NCBI GenBank assembly: GCA_028023455.1
Contig: JAQFVV010000049.1
Span: forward strand, 6,108,855-6,172,854
DNA length: 64,000 bases
Source: Epiperipatus broadwayi
Taxonomy: Eukaryota > Onychophora > Udeonychophora > Euonychophora > Peripatidae
Reading direction: 5' to 3'
In this document: piece after piece, positions 60,772 to 64,000 of the stretch
Layout of the letters: every line of letters starts with the position of its first letter
How positions within the stretch are numbered: position 1 is the stretch's first letter
The notes under the pieces: generated by a model
The model's database searches: none
What the model was told of the DNA's origin: nothing
Seen by the model: only the letters and a program-made list of their open reading frames with translations
Position numbers and translations under genes: made by a program

Positions 60772-63700
60772 CGCACAATTTTATAAGGCTACTTTGAAGT
60801 TATTTTATTCTTCTCTATGGAAAAATTTAATATGCGTTTTTATTATAAAGAAAAATTATGTAAAAGTATAATGAAGAAAGAATGTTTATCTTTTAAAAAG
60901 AGACATTACAAAAATATAGTACCAGAATTTTAAATAAAGAAAAAAAGTAATAGAATAATATGAAAGTGCTATTATGCGTTTTATGGAAAAGAACGGAAAA
61001 CTTTATCTAAGAGGAATTAAAAAATATTATAAAGTATTCAATGGAGGAAATGCTTGATTTGAAAAATATAAAATTAAATTACTTAATGAAAATGGATCCA
61101 TGGAAACAGAAAAAAAATTTTATTGAATATTTAAATAAAAGTACCTAGAAGATGCATCGTAAAAGTCGCGCGGGAAAATATTAGCAGACAATATTAGAAG
61201 AGAATATGGAGACGTTTTTTTTTTTTCTTTACAGGATAAATTGATATCATGAATTAATAATTGTATTCAATATTGTGAAAACCAAGGATTGTCGTCTATG
61301 AATATTTATTAAACAGAGTAATAATTGTTTTGCCTTAAAATAGAACATTAAGTGACTGAAGAAGAAATAATATACATTTTTTTTTAGCTTTAATATGAAC
61401 GGTTCAAGAAAGTTTGATGAAGAAGTACCGTAAATATAATTTAAATATTTTTTACTGATTATATTTTAAAATATAAAATGCTATGTGAGATTAGGGAAAA
61501 CATATAAACATAAATTTAGTAATATTAAAAAAATTAAATATAATAGCTTAATAGAATGATAGAAATATTGTTTTAAAAATAAAGTGTATGTATGGGAGTC
61601 TTATATCTACAAGAATCAATGGGATGGTGAAGCCTACAGAACGCGATCGAGAAGATAAAGATCGTTTGGTAATTTTGATATTTATTTATAATGCATAATG
61701 TATTTTTTTTTAGATCATCTATTGATTAAGAATGATGTGTGAAAGTTTAAATTATATGTACACATTTTATACAACATTTTAAAACATATTATGAGATAGG
61801 AGTAATTCTGAATATGCATGCAATAAGTTATTTAAAGTATAATTAATAATATAATTTAACAGAACAATTGTGTGATTCTTTTGAACTTTCATGTTGTAAA
61901 GTATTCAGATATTTTAAAATAGTTTGTATATGATAAAATATACGAGGAAAGTAGTAAAAAGATTTTCTTATAGAACAGCGGAATAGTTTTGAAATAAATG
62001 AATTTTATTATTGTTAGAAATGCAGATAGGAATTTGTCGATGTACTGTATAGAAAAATCTTGAGAAATAAGATCGGATAGTGACTTGGTAGTACTAGTGG
62101 AGAGGAAACCAAGATGATGTTTTTGTTAAGAAATAGGAAAAATAAAGTATTTGGATCATAGTTAGTTTGTGTGATTTCAGTATAGTTAACTAAGCCCTAT
62201 GACTGAACACATATAGTTTGGACAGTGTTTTTGCATATCTTTAAACTTTTTGATGTTATAATAAAGCTGAAGAAATAGCTTTAGCATCACTCCTATAATA
62301 GAGGTTGGTAGACAGGTAAAGGTCACTCCTCTATAGTGTCTTTTAATTCACTGTGCCATTATTGTCAAGGTTTATGATGAGTAATATTCTAGTTATATTT
62401 TGATCCTATGCATCTATCTTCGCTATCCTTATTTCGTGAATCTGCATCGTCAGAAAGATATTTTCAAAGAAATAATGAATAAAATAGAACTGAAGATATG
62501 TTATCGTTTATGTAAGAATAGTTTATTTGCTGGAATGTATAGAATTGTGTAATTTTAAAATTGAAAGTCCAAAATATCATAAAGAGAGAAAGAATCATAT
62601 AATACAGTTTAAAATTAATTCGGAAATGAATATAAGATTTTTAAAAAGAGAAATCTAAACAAAGTTTTTTTTTAAGTGATAATAAAATTTGAATGTTTTA
62701 AATAATATTTTAGAAAATAAATATTGCATATTTATTAAGAAAATAATTCAATAATGTGTAATAAACATATATTTGTGCATGGTATGTTAATAGTTGTAAT
62801 TATATCATCCGAAGTAAGGCTTGAATGAGTATATTAGGATTAATAAACATCGGATAATGAACAATAAAACTTAATACCGAATGTAGAAGAATGTTTTGAA
62901 TTTGTAGGATTCCATACAACCAATATAAAACTAGAATTTTATTGTTTTGTAGAATGTTTACTACGAATGTAATTTTGTAAAAAAAAAATATAATTTTAAT
63001 AATAGTAGGGATACAAAGTGTTAATGATAATCATATAAGAAATACATTTTGTAACAAGCTAACCATAATAAGAAATCCAATAATAATAATACTGTATTTT
63101 CTTAAGCATTTAAAAGATAAGAGTTAACTAGGAAAAATAAATAGAAGTTTGATTTTCATTTTTTTTATAAACTAGTAAACTAAGTTATGATAGGAGAGTA
63201 AGGATATCCAATGTACATAATGTAAAATATTGTTATTTATTTATGTTATTAATAAACTTTGTTGTAAATTTATTTTAAAGTTTTGTGTCCTCGTTGTTAT
63301 TTCTCCACATGGATGCATGATATCACGATACACTTATAATTGAAACAGACATATAGTTTTTGCACAAAAAGGTAAACATAAAAGTGTTATAATAATTTTG
63401 AGAATTTATTGGTATGTTAAAATTAAAAGATCATAATTTTATATTATTTATTGGTCATAAGTCGGTTGCCACAATATTACATTAAAATATATGCTAATGT
63501 TGCCACACGTATTCTGTTGTCAGATTATTAAAATACTACCACGTACGTATTTATTTATTTCATTTAGGAAGAAATAAGATTATATTATACTATTGTTGTT
63601 ATTATTATTATTTATTATTGTTAGTTGCTGTGTAGTAGATTATGACATAAAATTCCCTTTTCATAGTTTACTACCGTAATTTTAAATCAGTTAGAATACA

Positions 63701-63960
63701 ATTTATGAACCTGAGATTTTATTTTATTTTATTTATTTTCTTCATTTTATTTAATTGAGCTAGATTCTTATTATAAAGAATATTAAGATATGATTATTAT
63801 TTTAATCGTAGTGAATAGAGCTTAGAAAGTCGTAAGAATACTATGAGTTAGTTATTTGGTATAGTAAAAGGGGAGTATAGTGTTCTTATGCCATTGAGAT
63901 AGTATCATGTGGATAATATCTCAATGTAGTCTATCTCGTTCCCCGTATCGTCACTCCATG
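60772..63960. other. CpG-bearing region, possibly transcribed
   Basis: Continuation of the CpG-bearing domain. It holds several polypyrimidine-AG tracts, an AATAAA with a following T/G-rich segment near 63,251-63,295 that could be a polyadenylation signal, and a small 10-bp hairpin, CATTGAGATA...TATCTCAATG, at 63,892-63,926. No long coding frame is seen. Confidence 0.35.
61624..61668 (+). CDS. Candidate first coding exon, 15 codons
   Basis: An ATG in fair context (GGGATGG) opens MVKPTERDREDKDRL, a strongly hydrophilic peptide with CpG-containing codons (CGC, CGA, CGT), and stops at a plausible splice donor, TTG|GTAATT, in phase 0. Acceptor-like TTTTTTTTTAG and TTTCTTTACAG tracts occur nearby (ending about 61,234, 61,387 and 61,713). 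No downstream exon could be joined with confidence, so this is only a candidate. Confidence 0.3.
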
Positions 63961-64000
63961 TCTCATGAAAATAATAAATATTTGTTAATTCATTTTAAAA

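Overview
This window is very AT-rich animal-type DNA (by eye about three quarters A+T) with almost no intact protein-coding capacity. No open frame looks like a complete host gene. The recognisable coding matter consists of decayed reverse transcriptases, GIY-YIG endonuclease remnants and short candidate exons. Eukaryotic, probably invertebrate, origin is suggested by Penelope-like elements (PLEs), an RTE-like LINE, tRNA-derived SINEs with A-tails and target-site duplications, foldback elements, MITEs and CpG scarcity over most of the window. I cannot name the species or phylum from sequence alone.

Layout. 0.3-6.3 kb: a hairpin MITE, the 3' half of an RTE-like LINE, an inverted PLE endonuclease fragment, a YIDD-type reverse transcriptase remnant and a 220-bp MITE with TTAA duplications. 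6.4-14.2 kb: two diverged direct copies of a segment of nearly 3 kb. Each copy carries its own later insertions (a SINE and a PLE endonuclease in the first, hammerhead-ribozyme repeats in the second). 14.2-22.4 kb: LINE tail, inverted SINE pair, long featureless AT DNA, another SINE and another ribozyme repeat. 22.4-29 kb: two Penelope-like elements and a SINE. 29.8-33.7 kb: a large foldback whose right arm is interrupted by a 1.36-kb LTR-like insertion, while the left arm preserves the empty site. 34-42.5 kb: reverse transcriptase remnants, a CpG-bearing island with an in-frame 120-bp tandem repeat, and a three-copy foldback. 43.8-47.7 kb: a tRNA-Gly-like SINE with perfect 17-bp target duplications, two SINEs with a tRNA-like B box (one preceded by a hammerhead-like fold), and two foldbacks containing hammerhead motifs. 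50-59.5 kb: further retroelement fragments and a 390-bp-arm foldback. 60-64 kb: a CpG-bearing region with a perfect CRE, a CCAAT box and a possible coding exon, the best candidate for the edge of a real transcription unit.

The most interesting signal is a set of type-I hammerhead ribozyme motifs in at least three different repeat families. One copy (minus strand, 47,196-47,258) has every catalytic core position intact and a perfectly paired stem I. Hammerheads are known in Penelope-like elements, in schistosome SINE-like elements (Smalpha) and in retrozymes, so these repeats probably belong to that self-cleaving retroelement world. Here they lie mainly in head-to-head foldbacks and in one same-sense tandem pair.
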